From Hydrocarboniclastica marina (GTDB taxonomy: Bacteria > Pseudomonadota > Gammaproteobacteria > Pseudomonadales > Oleiphilaceae), in NCBI RefSeq assembly GCF_004851605.1, contig NZ_CP031093.1:2108001-2172000 (forward strand): a DNA stretch of 64,000 nucleotides. Direction: 5' to 3'. Within the stretch, counting starts at the first letter, position 1. Each line of letters starts with the position of its first letter. The notes beneath the pieces were generated by a model. It had not been told where the DNA came from, made no database searches, and saw only the letters and a program-made list of their open reading frames with translations. The position numbers were made by a program, and so were the translations under genes. Shown in pieces: positions 26,031 through 35,774 of the stretch.

Positions 26031-26121
26031 TGGCGGTGGGCCAGGGATTCGAACCCCGGGAAGGCTATTAACCTTCGGCGGTTTTCAAGACCGCTGCAAT
26101 CGACCACTCTGCCAGCCCACC
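26031..26121 (-). tRNA. tRNA-Ser (anticodon TGA)
   Basis: A 91-nt class II cloverleaf on the minus strand: acceptor GGTGGGC with GCCCACC, anticodon loop CTTGAAA (TGA), a long variable arm (CCGAAGGTTAATAGCCTTCC), T-arm GGGTTCGAATCCC, and an encoded CCA after discriminator G. It reads UCN serine codons. Confidence 0.97.
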
Positions 26122-26156
26122 GTATAAAATTGCTGCCATCAAAGTCAGCGGGGGAA

Positions 26157-26184
26157 ATGATACCGCAATACTTTTCCGTGTCAA
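26157..26184 (-). promoter_or_regulatory. Sigma-70 promoter of tRNA-Ser
   Basis: On the minus strand TTGACA (26184-26179), a 16-bp spacer and TATCAT (26162-26157), about 35 bp upstream of the tRNA. Near-consensus, and identical in hexamers and spacing to the tRNA-Gly/Cys promoter. Confidence 0.7.
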
Positions 26185-26308
26185 CGGTTGACCACGCAAT
26201 TGCCCGGAACCAGAAGCATTGCCGATGGTCTAAGCCAGTGAGCTCTGCAACAGATCTGCAATGCAAATGCGGGCCTGCGCTCAACTGAACAAAGAGTTTC
26301 GGTTTCCA

Positions 26309-26336
26309 TTGAAAACTCTGCCAGATACCTTAATAT
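26309..26336 (+). promoter_or_regulatory. Sigma-70 promoter of the BI-1 gene
   Basis: TTGAAA (26309-26314), a 16-bp spacer and TAATAT (26331-26336), about 93 bp upstream of the start codon at 26430. A good match to the housekeeping consensus. The interval 26122-26308 holds the divergent tRNA-Ser promoter and no gene. Confidence 0.55.
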
Positions 26337-26429
26337 CTACAACTAACGTGCGAAACCGAGATTTCTGTACGGTGGCCACCTGGCCGTTATCGGCCGGCCT
26401 TCCTTGACCGGCGTTTTTTGGAGAATGTG

Positions 26430-27128
26430 ATGGAAAACAGACGTTACCCGGACGCGCAACAAAAAGCGTCTCCTATGAGTAACAGCGATGCGTCGTTTGG
26501 TATCGGTTACAGTGATGATGTAGTCGCTGTACTGCGTAATACCTACATGCTGCTCGGCATGACCCTGGCTTTTTCTGCCTTCGTCGCCTGGATGAGCATG
26601 GACGCCGCCTACCCTGGCCCAATCATCACCATCGCGGTTTACCTGGGCCTGCTGTTTGTCACCTATAAACTGCAAAACAGTGCGTGGGGCATCCTGAGCA
26701 CATTTGCACTAACAGGTTTCATGGGCTACACCTTGGGCCCCATGATCGGCGCCTTCGCTGCGGCGGAAGCGATGGGCATAGTTAACCTGGCTCTGAGCAT
26801 GACGGCGGTCACCTTTGTCGGCCTGTCGGTCTTTACGCTCGTGACCCGTAAGGATTTCAGCTTCCTCAGCGGCTTTATCATGATCGGGTTCCTGGTCCTG
26901 CTAGCCGGCATAGTGGCTAACATCTTCCTGCAGATCCCTGCCCTGCAGCTGGCAATATCAGCTGGCGTGACACTGTTCGCGGGCGCCTGCATCCTGTTCC
27001 AGACCAGCGCAATTATCCACGGCGGTGAGCGCAACTACATCATGGCGACGATTGGGCTGTACGTTGCAATCTATAACCTCTTCGTCAGCCTGCTTCACCT
27101 ATTGATGGCGTTTTCAGGCGACGAGTAG
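26430..27128 (+). CDS. Bax inhibitor-1/YccA-family membrane protein
   Basis: A 232-aa inner-membrane protein with seven hydrophobic segments, of the BI-1/UPF0005 family. E. coli YccA interacts with and restrains the FtsH protease; other members are pH-sensitive Ca2+ leak channels. Diagnostic stretches are VLRNTYMLLGMTLAFSAF, GFMGYTLGPMIGAFAA and TSAIIHGGERNYIMATIGLY. The ATG at 26430 has GGAG 6 nt ahead and is preferred over a TTG at 26418. An intrinsic terminator follows at 27224, so it is a single-gene unit ahead of the tus operon. Confidence 0.92.
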   Translation: MENRRYPDAQQKASPMSNSDASFGIGYSDDVVAVLRNTYMLLGMTLAFSAFVAWMSMDAAYPGPIITIAVYLGLLFVTYKLQNSAWGILSTFALTGFMGYTLGPMIGAFAAAEAMGIVNLALSMTAVTFVGLSVFTLVTRKDFSFLSGFIMIGFLVLLAGIVANIFLQIPALQLAISAGVTLFAGACILFQTSAIIHGGERNYIMATIGLYVAIYNLFVSLLHLLMAFSGDE

Positions 27129-27223
27129 CAATCAAGTCGTGATAGCGCTGCTATCGAGCACCAGACCGCTAACGAGCACCAGATAATCAGCGCGGTCTGA
27201 AATAAGCTCTGATGTAACATTCA

Positions 27224-27259
27224 CCCCGATGCACAGCTACCTGTCATCGGGGTTTTTCT
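27224..27259 (+). terminator. Intrinsic terminator after the BI-1 gene
   Basis: CCCCGATG (27224-27231) pairs with CATCGGGG (27245-27252) across a 13-nt loop and is followed by TTTTTCTT. A textbook rho-independent terminator. Confidence 0.9.
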
Positions 27260-27351
27260 TGACCTTTTGTTGGGCTTGAGGCCGACCTTTTAAAAAGGTC
27301 TAAGGCTAGGAAGTCAGTACCCCACCATCCATATTCAGGGTTGGTCACGAG

Positions 27352-27753
27352 ATGCAGTTTGCCATTACCATAACTGGTGCACCGCATAGCACCCAGGCGC
27401 CCCAGACGGCCTACTCGTTCGCGCTGGCGCTGTATGAAGCCGGGCACGCTATCGAACGTCTGTTTCTGTACGGCGACGGCGTGCTGCTGGCCTCCAATCT
27501 GCAGGTCGTGGCCGGCGATGAGCCGAATTGGGGCCTGCTCTGGCGCAAGCTGGTTGAGGATCACAGCATTCAGGCGACGGTATGCGTAGCGTCCGCGCTG
27601 CGCCGGGGTATCATCGACGAACGGGAAGCCCAGCGACATGAGCTTGGGCAATGCGCTAACGTGCCGCCACCCTGGGTAATTGCAGGGCTCGGCGACTGGA
27701 TAGAAATGACTCAGGTAGCGGACCGGCACCTGCTGTTCGGTCCCTCATACTAA
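27352..27753 (+). CDS. tusD: Sulfur carrier subunit TusD
   Basis: Subunit of the TusBCD complex (DsrE family) that takes persulfide sulfur from TusA and hands it to TusE for 2-thiouridine formation at U34 of tRNA-Glu, -Gln and -Lys. The 133-aa protein starts MQFAITITGAPHSTQAPQTAY and carries the probable active cysteine in ATVCVASALRRGI. It opens the tusD-C-B-E cluster, 93 bp after the terminator of the upstream gene. Confidence 0.92.
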   Translation: MQFAITITGAPHSTQAPQTAYSFALALYEAGHAIERLFLYGDGVLLASNLQVVAGDEPNWGLLWRKLVEDHSIQATVCVASALRRGIIDEREAQRHELGQCANVPPPWVIAGLGDWIEMTQVADRHLLFGPSY

Positions 27754-27810
27754 ACAGCGCTTTTTTCGAAGCGCGAACGTTTGCATAAGACCAGCGCTTG
27801 CACAGGTGTC

Positions 27811-27851
27811 AGTTGAGTGAGCTTCGGTCGGGCGACATTAGTTGAGTGAGC
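27811..27851 (+). repeat. Short direct repeat in the tusD-tusC gap
   Basis: AGTTGAGTGAGC occurs at 27811-27822 and again at 27840-27851 (29-bp period). Just downstream GTGAGA is repeated three times and encodes the Ser-Glu repeat at the TusC N-terminus. These look like slippage products in an otherwise tight operon. Confidence 0.5.
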
Positions 27852-27871
27852 ATGGTTCAGCGAGCAAGAGC

Positions 27872-28243
27872 ATGAGTGAGAGTGAGAGTGAGAGTTACCT
27901 GATCGTATGTGATCGACCACCCTACGGCAGCTACGCAATGTTCGAGTCCCTGGATATGGCGATGTCGGCAGCTGCTTTTGATATGCCGGTTCAGGTACTT
28001 CTCCGCGGAGACGGCGTTTATGCTGCGCTTCAGGGCCAATCCCCGTCAGAACTGAAGCAGAAGGATCTCAGTAAACGATTGAGTGCGTTGGAGATCTACG
28101 GCGTGGACGCTATCTATGTCTGCCGGAAATCGTTGGACGACCGAAATCTTGCGCCTGACGGCCTTGTGGAATCTGTGCAATTGATCGATCCCGCCCAGGT
28201 GTCGGCCATCACTGCCCGTGCTGATCTGGTCGTACAGTTATAG
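27872..28243 (+). CDS. tusC: Sulfur relay subunit TusC
   Basis: DsrF-family structural subunit of the TusBCD hexamer (123 aa from the ATG at 27872; E. coli TusC is 119 aa). DRPPYGSYAMFESLDMAMSA and VQVLLRGDGVYAALQGQ are family hallmarks. The N-terminus MSESESESYL has a Ser-Glu dipeptide repeat from a GTGAGA microrepeat. An in-frame TTG at 27842 could add ten residues but has no clear ribosome-binding site. It lies 118 nt after tusD, unusually far for this operon. Confidence 0.88.
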   Translation: MSESESESYLIVCDRPPYGSYAMFESLDMAMSAAAFDMPVQVLLRGDGVYAALQGQSPSELKQKDLSKRLSALEIYGVDAIYVCRKSLDDRNLAPDGLVESVQLIDPAQVSAITARADLVVQL

Positions 28244-28445
28244 CATGTCCCCGGCTATCGAGAAGGCGACTTATCAAGCTCCGCTTGTAGAGATCGGGTT
28301 TTGTACACATGGCGTTTGCTTACGGCCCAGCTCCAGGCCGCCTGGACGCTGGCCAGGGCCCGATAGGCACTGGTCGTGCTACGATCAGTCTTCTCAACCA
28401 ATCGTGCTCATCAGGGCGATCGAATACTGAGCAGGAGTTGCCGCT

Positions 28446-28757
28446 GTGCCAACGCTACACATACTCAACAAGCCCCCTGGCCACCCGCGGTTCACAATGT
28501 GCCAGCGCCAGCTAGCCGAGGGCGACACGTTGGTGCTGCTCGAGGACGCGGTATTGGGATTCAGGCAGCCCGGGCTTGCACGTCCCGGGGTTGACCTGTT
28601 TGTACTTCGTGCCGACGCGTTCGCTCGAGGCCTGGCGCACGTATCGCACTCAGGCTCATCGGCGCCCAGTGGCGCCCAATTGCTGGATGAGCTGGTCTGC
28701 GACATGGCCAGGGTGGTTGACCTGTGCGTAAGCGCCCGCCGGATCGTGAATTGGTAA
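28446..28757 (+). CDS. tusB: Sulfur relay subunit TusB
   Basis: DsrH-family subunit of TusBCD (103 aa), starting with GTG (GTGCCAACGCTACAC, MPTLHILNKPP) after an AGGAG about 9 nt upstream. EGDTLVLLEDAVLGF and the closing DLCVSARRIVNW resemble other TusB proteins. The stop codon overlaps the tusE start as TAATG. A 202-nt gap to tusC contains no gene that I can support. Confidence 0.85.
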   Translation: MPTLHILNKPPGHPRFTMCQRQLAEGDTLVLLEDAVLGFRQPGLARPGVDLFVLRADAFARGLAHVSHSGSSAPSGAQLLDELVCDMARVVDLCVSARRIVNW

Positions 28758-29089
28758 TGAGCGAGGATATGCTTATGGGCACGACAGCGACCGACAAGGA
28801 AGGGTTCCTGCTGGATCCCCAGTCGTGGACGCCTGAGAGTGCCGAGCATATTGCAAAGAAGGAAGGCCTCAGGCTTGAGGATGGCCACTGGGAGGTCATC
28901 AATGTGCTTCGGGATTTTTACCGTGAGTACGAAACTGCCCCGGCCATGCGGGTTCTGGTCAAAGTGGTCCGTCACTCGCTGGGCGAGGAAAAGGGCAACA
29001 GTATTTATCTGATGCAGCTGTTTCCGGGCAGTCCGGCCAAACTGGCCAGCAAAATAGCAGGCCTGCCCAAACCCACCAATTGTCTGTAA
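28757..29089 (+). CDS. tusE: Sulfur carrier TusE (DsrC family)
   Basis: Receives persulfide from TusBCD and passes it to MnmA for tRNA 2-thiolation. The 110-aa length from the ATG at 28757 matches E. coli TusE. DKEGFLLDPQSWTPESAEHI and HWEVINVLRDFYREY are DsrC/TusE signatures, and the essential penultimate Cys is present (PKPTNCL). TAATG overlap with tusB shows coupling. An in-frame ATG further upstream inside tusB is less likely. Confidence 0.93.
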   Translation: MSEDMLMGTTATDKEGFLLDPQSWTPESAEHIAKKEGLRLEDGHWEVINVLRDFYREYETAPAMRVLVKVVRHSLGEEKGNSIYLMQLFPGSPAKLASKIAGLPKPTNCL

Positions 29090-29155
29090 AACACATCGCA
29101 GCCAGGACGGCGGCCCCTCCAGGTGGAACCGGGTCAGTTGTCAGAGGAAATAGAG

Positions 29156-30205
29156 ATGATGACCGAGAATCCCCTGCTACCTCCGGTAGGCGAAGGCGAA
29201 CACCCGTTCGCGCCATACGTACGAATACTCGGGCGCGGCAAGCGGGGCTCACGCTCGTATACCCAGGCTGAAGCCAAGGCCGCCATGGCCATGATTCTTC
29301 GTGATGAAGTCGAGCCAGTGCAGCTGGGCGCGTTTCTCATGCTACTGCGGGTTAAAGAGGAGACCGCCGAAGAATTAGCCGGCTTCATTGAAGCTGTCCG
29401 CGAGGCGGCGGAGCCCCCCGCCGACTTTTCGGTGGACCTGGACTGGTCATCCTATGCCGGTAAACGCCGGCATGCCCCCTGGTTTCTGTTTGCGGTGCAG
29501 CTGTTGGCCGACGCCGGGGTACGCGTATTCATCCACGGCGCAGAAGGTCACTCTTCAGGACGGGTATACACCACGGACATCCTTCGCGCGCTCGGGCATA
29601 AGCCGGCTCAAAACTGGTCTGAGGCCAAGGCCGAAGTCGACACTAACGGCTTTTGCTATATGCCCCTCAAGGCGTTTTCCCCGAAGCTGGCTGAAATAAT
29701 CAACCTGAGGCCTATCCTGGGGCTGCGTTCTCCGGTCCACTCCCTGGCAAGGCTGATTAATCCGCTAAGCGCCCCGACCGTTCTCCAGGGCATCTTTCAC
29801 CCGCCCTATGCACCACTGCACCAGAACGCGGCGGCTCTGTTGGGTTATCGACGAACTGCCGTTATACGCGGCGAAGGCGGAGAAATCGAGGCGAGCCCGG
29901 ACAATAAACTCAGAGTCTTTCGAACCGAGACTTTTGCTCAGGATGAGCCACTCATAGAAGAACAGTTCTGGCCGGCCATGTTTGCGCGGCGCCACGTTAA
30001 ACCGGACGAAATCAGTGCCGACCATATGCAGGCTGTCTGGCGGGGGACTACGCACGATGAGTACGGAGAAGCAGCCGTACAGCTGACCACCGCTCTTGCG
30101 CTTTACGAGACTGGACGCTGCTCCAGTCAGGAGGCCGCGTTACAACGCGCCGGTGAGCTTTGGGAAAAGCGCAACAAGGCCCAGTTCGGGGCGCTTCCCG
30201 GGTAA
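29156..30205 (+). CDS. ybiB: TrpD-like glycosyl transferase family protein, YbiB type
   Basis: A 349-aa relative of anthranilate phosphoribosyltransferase (TrpD2/YbiB group). The helical N-domain (YTQAEAKAAMAMILRDEVEP) and the nucleoside-phosphorylase-like C-domain (INLRPILGLRSPVHSLARLI) are both seen, but typical TrpD phosphoribosyl-binding residues are altered. E. coli YbiB binds nucleic acid rather than making tryptophan. The ATG at 29156 follows GAGGAAAT; an in-frame GTG at 29123 is weaker. It lies 66 nt after tusE, a linkage also found in Pseudomonas, and may belong to the same operon. Confidence 0.8.
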   Translation: MMTENPLLPPVGEGEHPFAPYVRILGRGKRGSRSYTQAEAKAAMAMILRDEVEPVQLGAFLMLLRVKEETAEELAGFIEAVREAAEPPADFSVDLDWSSYAGKRRHAPWFLFAVQLLADAGVRVFIHGAEGHSSGRVYTTDILRALGHKPAQNWSEAKAEVDTNGFCYMPLKAFSPKLAEIINLRPILGLRSPVHSLARLINPLSAPTVLQGIFHPPYAPLHQNAAALLGYRRTAVIRGEGGEIEASPDNKLRVFRTETFAQDEPLIEEQFWPAMFARRHVKPDEISADHMQAVWRGTTHDEYGEAAVQLTTALALYETGRCSSQEAALQRAGELWEKRNKAQFGALPG

Positions 30206-30324
30206 GAAGAACGTCTGAGATTGGCGCTGAATTACCGGCGCACCCTGACGGCCCGACTGCACCCCGCTGCACCGTTATTGCCGAAGGATAAAATGTTCAG
30301 GACACGGCTTTCACCGTGCTCCTG

Positions 30325-30906
30325 TTACTGGTAATAGGCGTTTTCTTTATTCGTGTGGTCTGTAACGTCGCGGACGCCCTGTAGCTCCGGCACCCGCTCT
30401 ATCAACGTCTTCTCGACACCCTGCTTCAGGGTCAGGCTAACCGCACTGCAACCCTGGCAGCCGCCACCGAAACGCAGCACGGCAATATTGTCCTCGGTAA
30501 TTTCCACCAGACCTACCTCGCCGCCATGGGCCGCAAGACCGGGGTTTATCTCTGAAGCCAGAAAGTAGTTGATGCGATCGGGCATCGGTGCATCGTCGTC
30601 TATCTTGGGCACTTTCGCATTGGGTGCCTTGATCGTCAGCTGACCACCCATGCGGTCTTCCGCGTAATCGACATAGGCCTCTTCCAGGAACGGTACGCTG
30701 GTATGGTCAAGATAAAGCGGAAACTTTTCGAGATCGATGTACTCGTCCGTCGCCACGACCTCGTGCGGCGGACAGTAAGCCAGGCAGGTCTCGGCGTGCT
30801 TCGTGCCGGGCTGGGTTACGAAAATCCGCACCCCCATACCTTCCACATCCTGCTTCTGAATAAGTTGCGCGAGGTAATCTCTCGCTGAGTCAGTGACGGT
30901 AACCAT
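30325..30906 (-). CDS. nfuA: Fe-S biogenesis protein NfuA
   Basis: Carrier that accepts a [4Fe-4S] cluster and delivers it to targets, important under oxidative stress and iron limitation. About 193 aa from the ATG at 30906 (E. coli 191 aa); a GTG at 30921 would add five. An A-type-like N-domain (VFVTQPGT-like, with [10 protein letters not shown]) precedes the Nfu domain with the CxxC ligands in [18 protein letters not shown]. It stands alone, divergent from metH, a methionine enzyme that does not itself use Fe-S. Confidence 0.95.
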   Translation of the reverse strand: MVTVTDSARDYLAQLIQKQDVEGMGVRIFVTQPGTKHAETCLAYCPPHEVVATDEYIDLEKFPLYLDHTSVPFLEEAYVDYAEDRMGGQLTIKAPNAKVPKIDDDAPMPDRINYFLASEINPGLAAHGGEVGLVEITEDNIAVLRFGGGCQGCSAVSLTLKQGVEKTLIERVPELQGVRDVTDHTNKENAYYQ

Positions 30907-31176
30907 GGTAGCTGGGTTCACCTCTCGCTGGAAAAAGGCAGCGCTGCATAAAAGGCGCTGAAAAGTATGATGCTATTTTACGTCAGCGATCGCGCCATTG
31001 AAAGACCAAGTAATTTAGTCGGTTATTACGCGCAACAGGGTTTGAGCCCGCTTACAGGCTCCAGGGCGACGCTAGAGCCGGTTTTTGCTATTATCCCGCC
31101 CTCTAAAAGAACACCGGCCATGCGCTGGCTGATACAAGCCCAGTCTCCGGGGATCCACACTAGGAAGAATCGCGCT

Positions 31177-34100
31177 ATGTCTGATCTTGACCAACGCCTC
31201 AAAGCCCTCCATAACGCAATCAAGGAGCGCATCCTGATTCTGGACGGGGCCATGGGGACCATGATCCAGTCGTGCGAGCTTGACGAGGATGCGTTTCGAG
31301 GCGAACGCTTCGCTGATATCGCGCAAGAGGTAAAGGGTAACAATGATCTGTTAAACCTGACCCAGCCCGAGCTGATCAAGGACCTGCACCGCCAGTACCT
31401 GGATGCCGGCGCCGACATCATCGAAACCAATACTTTCAATTCAACCCGGGTTTCGCAGTCTGATTATCAGATGGAAGACCTGGTACCAGAGCTCAACAAG
31501 GTCTCTGCGCAACTGGCCCGGGAGGTAGCTGACGAATACACGCGCAAGGATCCGTCCAAGCCCCGTTTTGTCGCAGGTGCAGTCGGCCCAACGTCGCGCA
31601 CGGCGTCGCTCTCCCCCGACGTGAACAATCCCGGTTTTCGCAACACCAGCTTCGCGGAACTCGTTGAGAACTATTACGAGGCTATACAGGCTCTTGCTGA
31701 GGGCGGCTCTGATCTCATCCTGATCGAGACCATTTTCGATACCCTGAACGCAAAGGCGGCCATATTCGCGGCGCAGCAGTACTTTGAAGACAGCGGGATT
31801 GAGCTGCCACTGATGATTTCCGGCACGATCACGGACGCCTCGGGCCGCACGCTGTCGGGACAGACGACAGAAGCTTTCTGGAACTCCATAAGCCACGGTA
31901 AGCCACTAAGCGTTGGGCTCAACTGCGCGCTTGGTGCCGATGCGCTGCGCCCCTATGTGGAGGAGTTGTCCCGATGCGCTGACACCTATGTCAGCGCACA
32001 TCCAAACGCCGGGCTACCCAACGAGTTTGGCGAGTACGATCAGACACCCGAGGAGATGGCTGAGATCGTCGAAGGCTTCGCCCGCGACGGTTTCATCAAC
32101 ATCATGGGGGGCTGCTGTGGCTCCCGCCCCGAGCATATCGAAGCCATCGCCAACGCAATGGCCCGGTATGCGCCACGGAAAATCCCGACCATCGAACCCC
32201 GGCTGCGCCTCTCCGGCCTCGAGCCGTTCACGGCGGAAGACAACATCGTCTTCATCAACGTGGGCGAGCGGACCAACGTCACGGGTTCAAAGCGTTTCTT
32301 ACGGCTGATCAAGGAGCGCCAATACGAAGAGGCGCTCTCCGTAGCCCGGGAACAGGTTGATAACGGTGCCCAGATCATCGATATCAACATGGATGAGGGC
32401 ATGCTCGACTCCCGTGATGTCATGGTGCAGTTCCTCAATCTCGTAGGATCCGAACCTGATATTTCCCGTGTACCGATCATGATCGACTCTTCCAAGTGGG
32501 AGGTCATTGAAGCCGGGCTGGCGTGTGTGCAGGGCAAGGCGGTCGTCAACTCGATCAGTCTCAAGGAAGGCGAAGCTGAGTTTCTGTCCCGGGCCCGACG
32601 CTGCATGCGTTACGGTGCTGCCGTGGTCGTCATGGCCTTCGACGAGGACGGCCAGGCAGACACCTACAAGCGCAAAACTGAAATCTGTAAGCGCTCCTAC
32701 GACCTGCTGGTAGACATTGGCTTCCCGCCCCAGGATATTATTTTCGACCCCAATATTTTTGCGATCGCCACGGGAATAGAAGAACACAACAACTACGCGG
32801 TGGATTTCATCGAAGCCACCCAGTGGATCCGCGAAAACCTGCCGTATGCGTCCATTTCCGGCGGCGTAAGCAATGTTTCATTCTCGTTCCGGGGTAATGA
32901 CTCGGTCCGCGAGGCTATCCACTCAGTCTTTCTGTATCACGCCGTCAAGGCCGGTATGAACATGGGTATCGTCAACCCCGGCCAACTGGTTATCTATGAC
33001 GATATAGACGCTGAGCTCAAAGAGCATGTGGAGGACATTGTCCTCAACAGACGCGAGGACGGCACTGACCGAATGCTCGAGATCGCGGAGCGCTACAAGC
33101 ACAAGGGCGGTCGCGTTCAGGAGGAGGACCTGGCCTGGCGCGAGTGGCCTGTCAACAAACGACTTGAGCACTCCCTGGTCAAAGGCATCACCAAGTTCAT
33201 TATTGAGGACACAGAAGAAGCCCGACTGGCTGCGCCCCACCCCATCGAGGTGATTGAAGGGCCGCTCATGGATGGCATGAACGTGGTCGGCGACCTGTTT
33301 GGCGATGGCAAGATGTTCCTTCCCCAGGTTGTAAAAAGCGCCCGGGTCATGAAACAGTCCGTGGCGCATCTCATCCCCTACATCGAAGCCGAGAAAAGTG
33401 CGGGCCAGCAAGCCAAGGGGAAAATCCTTATGGCCACCGTTAAGGGCGACGTGCACGACATCGGCAAAAACATTGTCGGGGTGGTGCTGCAGTGCAACAA
33501 CTACGAAGTGATCGACATGGGCGTGATGGTCCCGTGCGACCGCATACTCGATAAAGCGCGGGAGGAGAACGTCGACATCATTGGTCTGAGCGGCCTTATC
33601 ACGCCGTCGCTGGACGAGATGGTCCACGTTGCCAAGGAGATGCAGCGGCTCGACTTCAAAATCCCCCTGATGATCGGTGGCGCGACGACATCCAAGGCCC
33701 ATACAGCCGTAAAGATTGAGCCTCAGTTCAAGAACGATCTCACCATCTACGTCCCGGACGCTTCGCGGAGCGTGAACGTCGCGTCCAGGCTGATCAGCAC
33801 CAAACTCAAGCCCGAGCTCATCGAGGCAACCCGCAAGGACTACGAGGAAATAAGGGAGCGCCGTAAAAATCGTACTGAGCGCACCAAGATCGTCAGCCTC
33901 GACAAGGCACGGGAACGGGCGACAGACCTGGACTGGTCCGGGTATCAGCCCCCCACGCCCAAATTCACTGGCACCCGGGTACTGAAAAACTACGACCTGG
34001 AAGAGCTGTTGCCCTACATCGACTGGACACCTTTTTTTATCGCCTGGGATATCTCAGGCAAGTACCCGAAAATCTTCGATGACCCGAAACGAGGGGAAGC

Positions 34101-34875
34101 GGCCCGGACACTTTTCGACGAAGCTCAGGCACTGCTGCGCCGCATCGTCGATGAGAAGCTTCTACAGGCCAATGCTGTCTTCGGTTTCTGGCCTGCCAAC
34201 GCGGTCGGCGATGATATCGAGGTCTATACCGATGAAAGCCGTGAACAGGTACTGACGCGGCTGCACCATTTGCGCCAACAGGACGATAAGTCGCCCAACA
34301 AACCCCTGCAGGCTCTGAGCGATTACGTGGCGCCCAAGTCGTCGGGGCTGAAGGACTACATTGGTGGGTTCGCGGTAACGGCCGGGCTGGGAGCCGACAA
34401 GCTGGTCAAGGAATTTGAATCCCGCCATGATGACTACAACGCGATCATGGTCAAAGCGCTGGCCGACCGTCTCGCTGAGGCCTTCGCCGAGCGACTGCAC
34501 GAGGATGTGCGCAAGGAATACTGGGGCTACCGCCCTGACGAATCGCTGGATACTGAAGCACTGGTCAAGGAAAAGTACCAGGGTATTCGCCCGGCGCCTG
34601 GCTATCCGGCATGCCCGGACCACACGGAAAAAGCATCGCTTTTCGAACTGCTCGATGCACCCAAAAGCGTCGGCATGGAATTGACAGAGCACTTTGCGAT
34701 GCAGCCAGCAGCATCGGTCTCCGGTTGGTACTTCGCGCATCCGGAGTCAAAGTATTTCGCGGTCGGTCGGATCGGCCGTGACCAGGTCGAGGACTACGCA
34801 AAGCGCCGGGGTGATTCAATCGCAACGATAGAGCGGTGGCTTGCGCCCAGCCTGTCCTATGATCCCGACGAGTAA
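31177..34875 (+). CDS. metH: Cobalamin-dependent methionine synthase
   Basis: Transfers a methyl group from methyltetrahydrofolate to homocysteine through cobalamin. At 1232 aa from the ATG at 31177 (E. coli 1227) it has all four modules: homocysteine domain with zinc ligands Cys250, Cys313 and Cys314 (GGCCGSRP); the pterin domain ([18 protein letters not shown]); the B12 domain with lower ligand His760 in DVHDIGKN; and the reactivation domain near the end ([15 protein letters not shown]). The frame is open to 30967, but AGGAAG and the canonical [11 protein letters not shown] start support 31177. No cobalamin riboswitch was recognised in the 270 bp upstream. Confidence 0.97.
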   Translation: MSDLDQRLKALHNAIKERILILDGAMGTMIQSCELDEDAFRGERFADIAQEVKGNNDLLNLTQPELIKDLHRQYLDAGADIIETNTFNSTRVSQSDYQMEDLVPELNKVSAQLAREVADEYTRKDPSKPRFVAGAVGPTSRTASLSPDVNNPGFRNTSFAELVENYYEAIQALAEGGSDLILIETIFDTLNAKAAIFAAQQYFEDSGIELPLMISGTITDASGRTLSGQTTEAFWNSISHGKPLSVGLNCALGADALRPYVEELSRCADTYVSAHPNAGLPNEFGEYDQTPEEMAEIVEGFARDGFINIMGGCCGSRPEHIEAIANAMARYAPRKIPTIEPRLRLSGLEPFTAEDNIVFINVGERTNVTGSKRFLRLIKERQYEEALSVAREQVDNGAQIIDINMDEGMLDSRDVMVQFLNLVGSEPDISRVPIMIDSSKWEVIEAGLACVQGKAVVNSISLKEGEAEFLSRARRCMRYGAAVVVMAFDEDGQADTYKRKTEICKRSYDLLVDIGFPPQDIIFDPNIFAIATGIEEHNNYAVDFIEATQWIRENLPYASISGGVSNVSFSFRGNDSVREAIHSVFLYHAVKAGMNMGIVNPGQLVIYDDIDAELKEHVEDIVLNRREDGTDRMLEIAERYKHKGGRVQEEDLAWREWPVNKRLEHSLVKGITKFIIEDTEEARLAAPHPIEVIEGPLMDGMNVVGDLFGDGKMFLPQVVKSARVMKQSVAHLIPYIEAEKSAGQQAKGKILMATVKGDVHDIGKNIVGVVLQCNNYEVIDMGVMVPCDRILDKAREENVDIIGLSGLITPSLDEMVHVAKEMQRLDFKIPLMIGGATTSKAHTAVKIEPQFKNDLTIYVPDASRSVNVASRLISTKLKPELIEATRKDYEEIRERRKNRTERTKIVSLDKARERATDLDWSGYQPPTPKFTGTRVLKNYDLEELLPYIDWTPFFIAWDISGKYPKIFDDPKRGEAARTLFDEAQALLRRIVDEKLLQANAVFGFWPANAVGDDIEVYTDESREQVLTRLHHLRQQDDKSPNKPLQALSDYVAPKSSGLKDYIGGFAVTAGLGADKLVKEFESRHDDYNAIMVKALADRLAEAFAERLHEDVRKEYWGYRPDESLDTEALVKEKYQGIRPAPGYPACPDHTEKASLFELLDAPKSVGMELTEHFAMQPAASVSGWYFAHPESKYFAVGRIGRDQVEDYAKRRGDSIATIERWLAPSLSYDPDE

Positions 34876-34944
34876 TCCGCTACCTTGCCTGAAATCAGGG
34901 TTTTCACATACAGCGGTTTTATTGCTGACGGCAGTGAGGTTTTG

Positions 34945-35169
34945 ATGACAGCAGATAAGGACGGGAGCCCTGCTCCGCAAAGACGCAAGGCAACATTCTG
35001 GCAGGTAGTCAGGAGCGTGCTGGCCGGCGCCCTGGGCGTTCAGAAAAGCCAGCGGCAAGAAGAGGACTTTGCCAGTCACAGCCCTCTGCCTTTCATTGTC
35101 GGCGGCATCATCTTTACGGCGCTGTTTGTCGCCGGCCTGATACTGATCGTGAGCCTGGTCGTTCCCTGA
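34945..35169 (+). CDS. DUF2970 small membrane protein
   Basis: A 74-aa protein: a basic N-terminus, TFWQVVRSVLAGALGVQKSQ (family core), then one membrane helix (PFIVGGIIFTALFVAGLILI). DUF2970 proteins are common in Pseudomonas and Marinobacter but have no known function. The ATG at 34945 has GAGG 6 nt ahead; a longer frame from 34885 has no such site. It lies 69 nt after metH. Confidence 0.75.
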   Translation: MTADKDGSPAPQRRKATFWQVVRSVLAGALGVQKSQRQEEDFASHSPLPFIVGGIIFTALFVAGLILIVSLVVP

Positions 35170-35774
35170 GGGCATCACGCGGCGGGGAATCTCAACTACA
35201 GCGCTGTGTTAAGCCAATCAATCGCGGGGGTTTAAAACCCATGGTTGGCTGTGCGCCAACTGACGTAGTCCAACTGTCAGCGCCATGACGCGTTCCAGTG
35301 CGAGCGGCCAGCAGACGGGACAGCAATCCAATACTTACTGATGTGCAACCCAGGCCACGGCGAACGCAACGCAAAGCAGAATAAAAGCAGAAGCCGCGAA
35401 TGCGTCAACCAGGGAATCGTTCTCAGGATTTGGCTTACTCATGAACATTTGCTCCTCGGATCAGGTAATCAGCATCAGACGTTAAAGATACAGCATGGAA
35501 CGGTAATTTGCGCACCACTCGAACGGCGCTTTAGACCGACAACTCATTTGGCACCGTTAAAATGCAATAGCCAGCGGTTATGAGCATATCATCAAATAAT
35601 CATTTTAAGCATAACGCGCCAATGGTAAATTGACGCCCAAAATGACCGTACCCGTAGCTGACTATCACTGGTCAAGCCAGGGACATGCAGTTTAAACCGC
35701 ATGGAAGGTCTTCGTCTAAGCGGCAGTGCTACCAATTCGTCGCGACATCAGCAATTCAGGCAGGTTTTCGTCTT
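35170..35774. other. Intergenic region before the sulfite reductase gene
   Basis: About 600 bp. It holds one short, supportable minus-strand gene (35335-35442) and presumably the sulfite reductase promoter. Nothing else stands out. Confidence 0.5.
35335..35442 (-). CDS. Possible 35-residue single-helix membrane peptide
   Basis: A short frame: MSKPNPENDSLVDAF, then a hydrophobic helix (AASAFILLCVAFAVAWVAH) and a stop. AGGAG lies 9 nt upstream of the ATG at 35442; another ATG 6 nt earlier is too close to the site. The polar N-terminus, single helix and good ribosome-binding site are what one expects of a real small membrane protein. I do not recognise the family. Its neighbours are DUF2970 and sulfite reductase. 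Confidence 0.5.
   Translation of the reverse strand: MSKPNPENDSLVDAFAASAFILLCVAFAVAWVAHQ

Noticed and set aside
30922-31176. Riboswitch (cobalamin or SAM) upstream of metH
   Set aside because: Only a short GGCTCC/GGAGCC-type hairpin is visible; no conserved B12-box or SAM core was recognised.
30967-31176. 70-residue N-terminal extension of MetH
   Set aside because: Not like any MetH N-terminus; AGGAAG and the family start place initiation at 31177.
32923-33702. 259-codon minus-strand frame
   Set aside because: Antisense to the metH pterin and B12 domains; a high-GC shadow.
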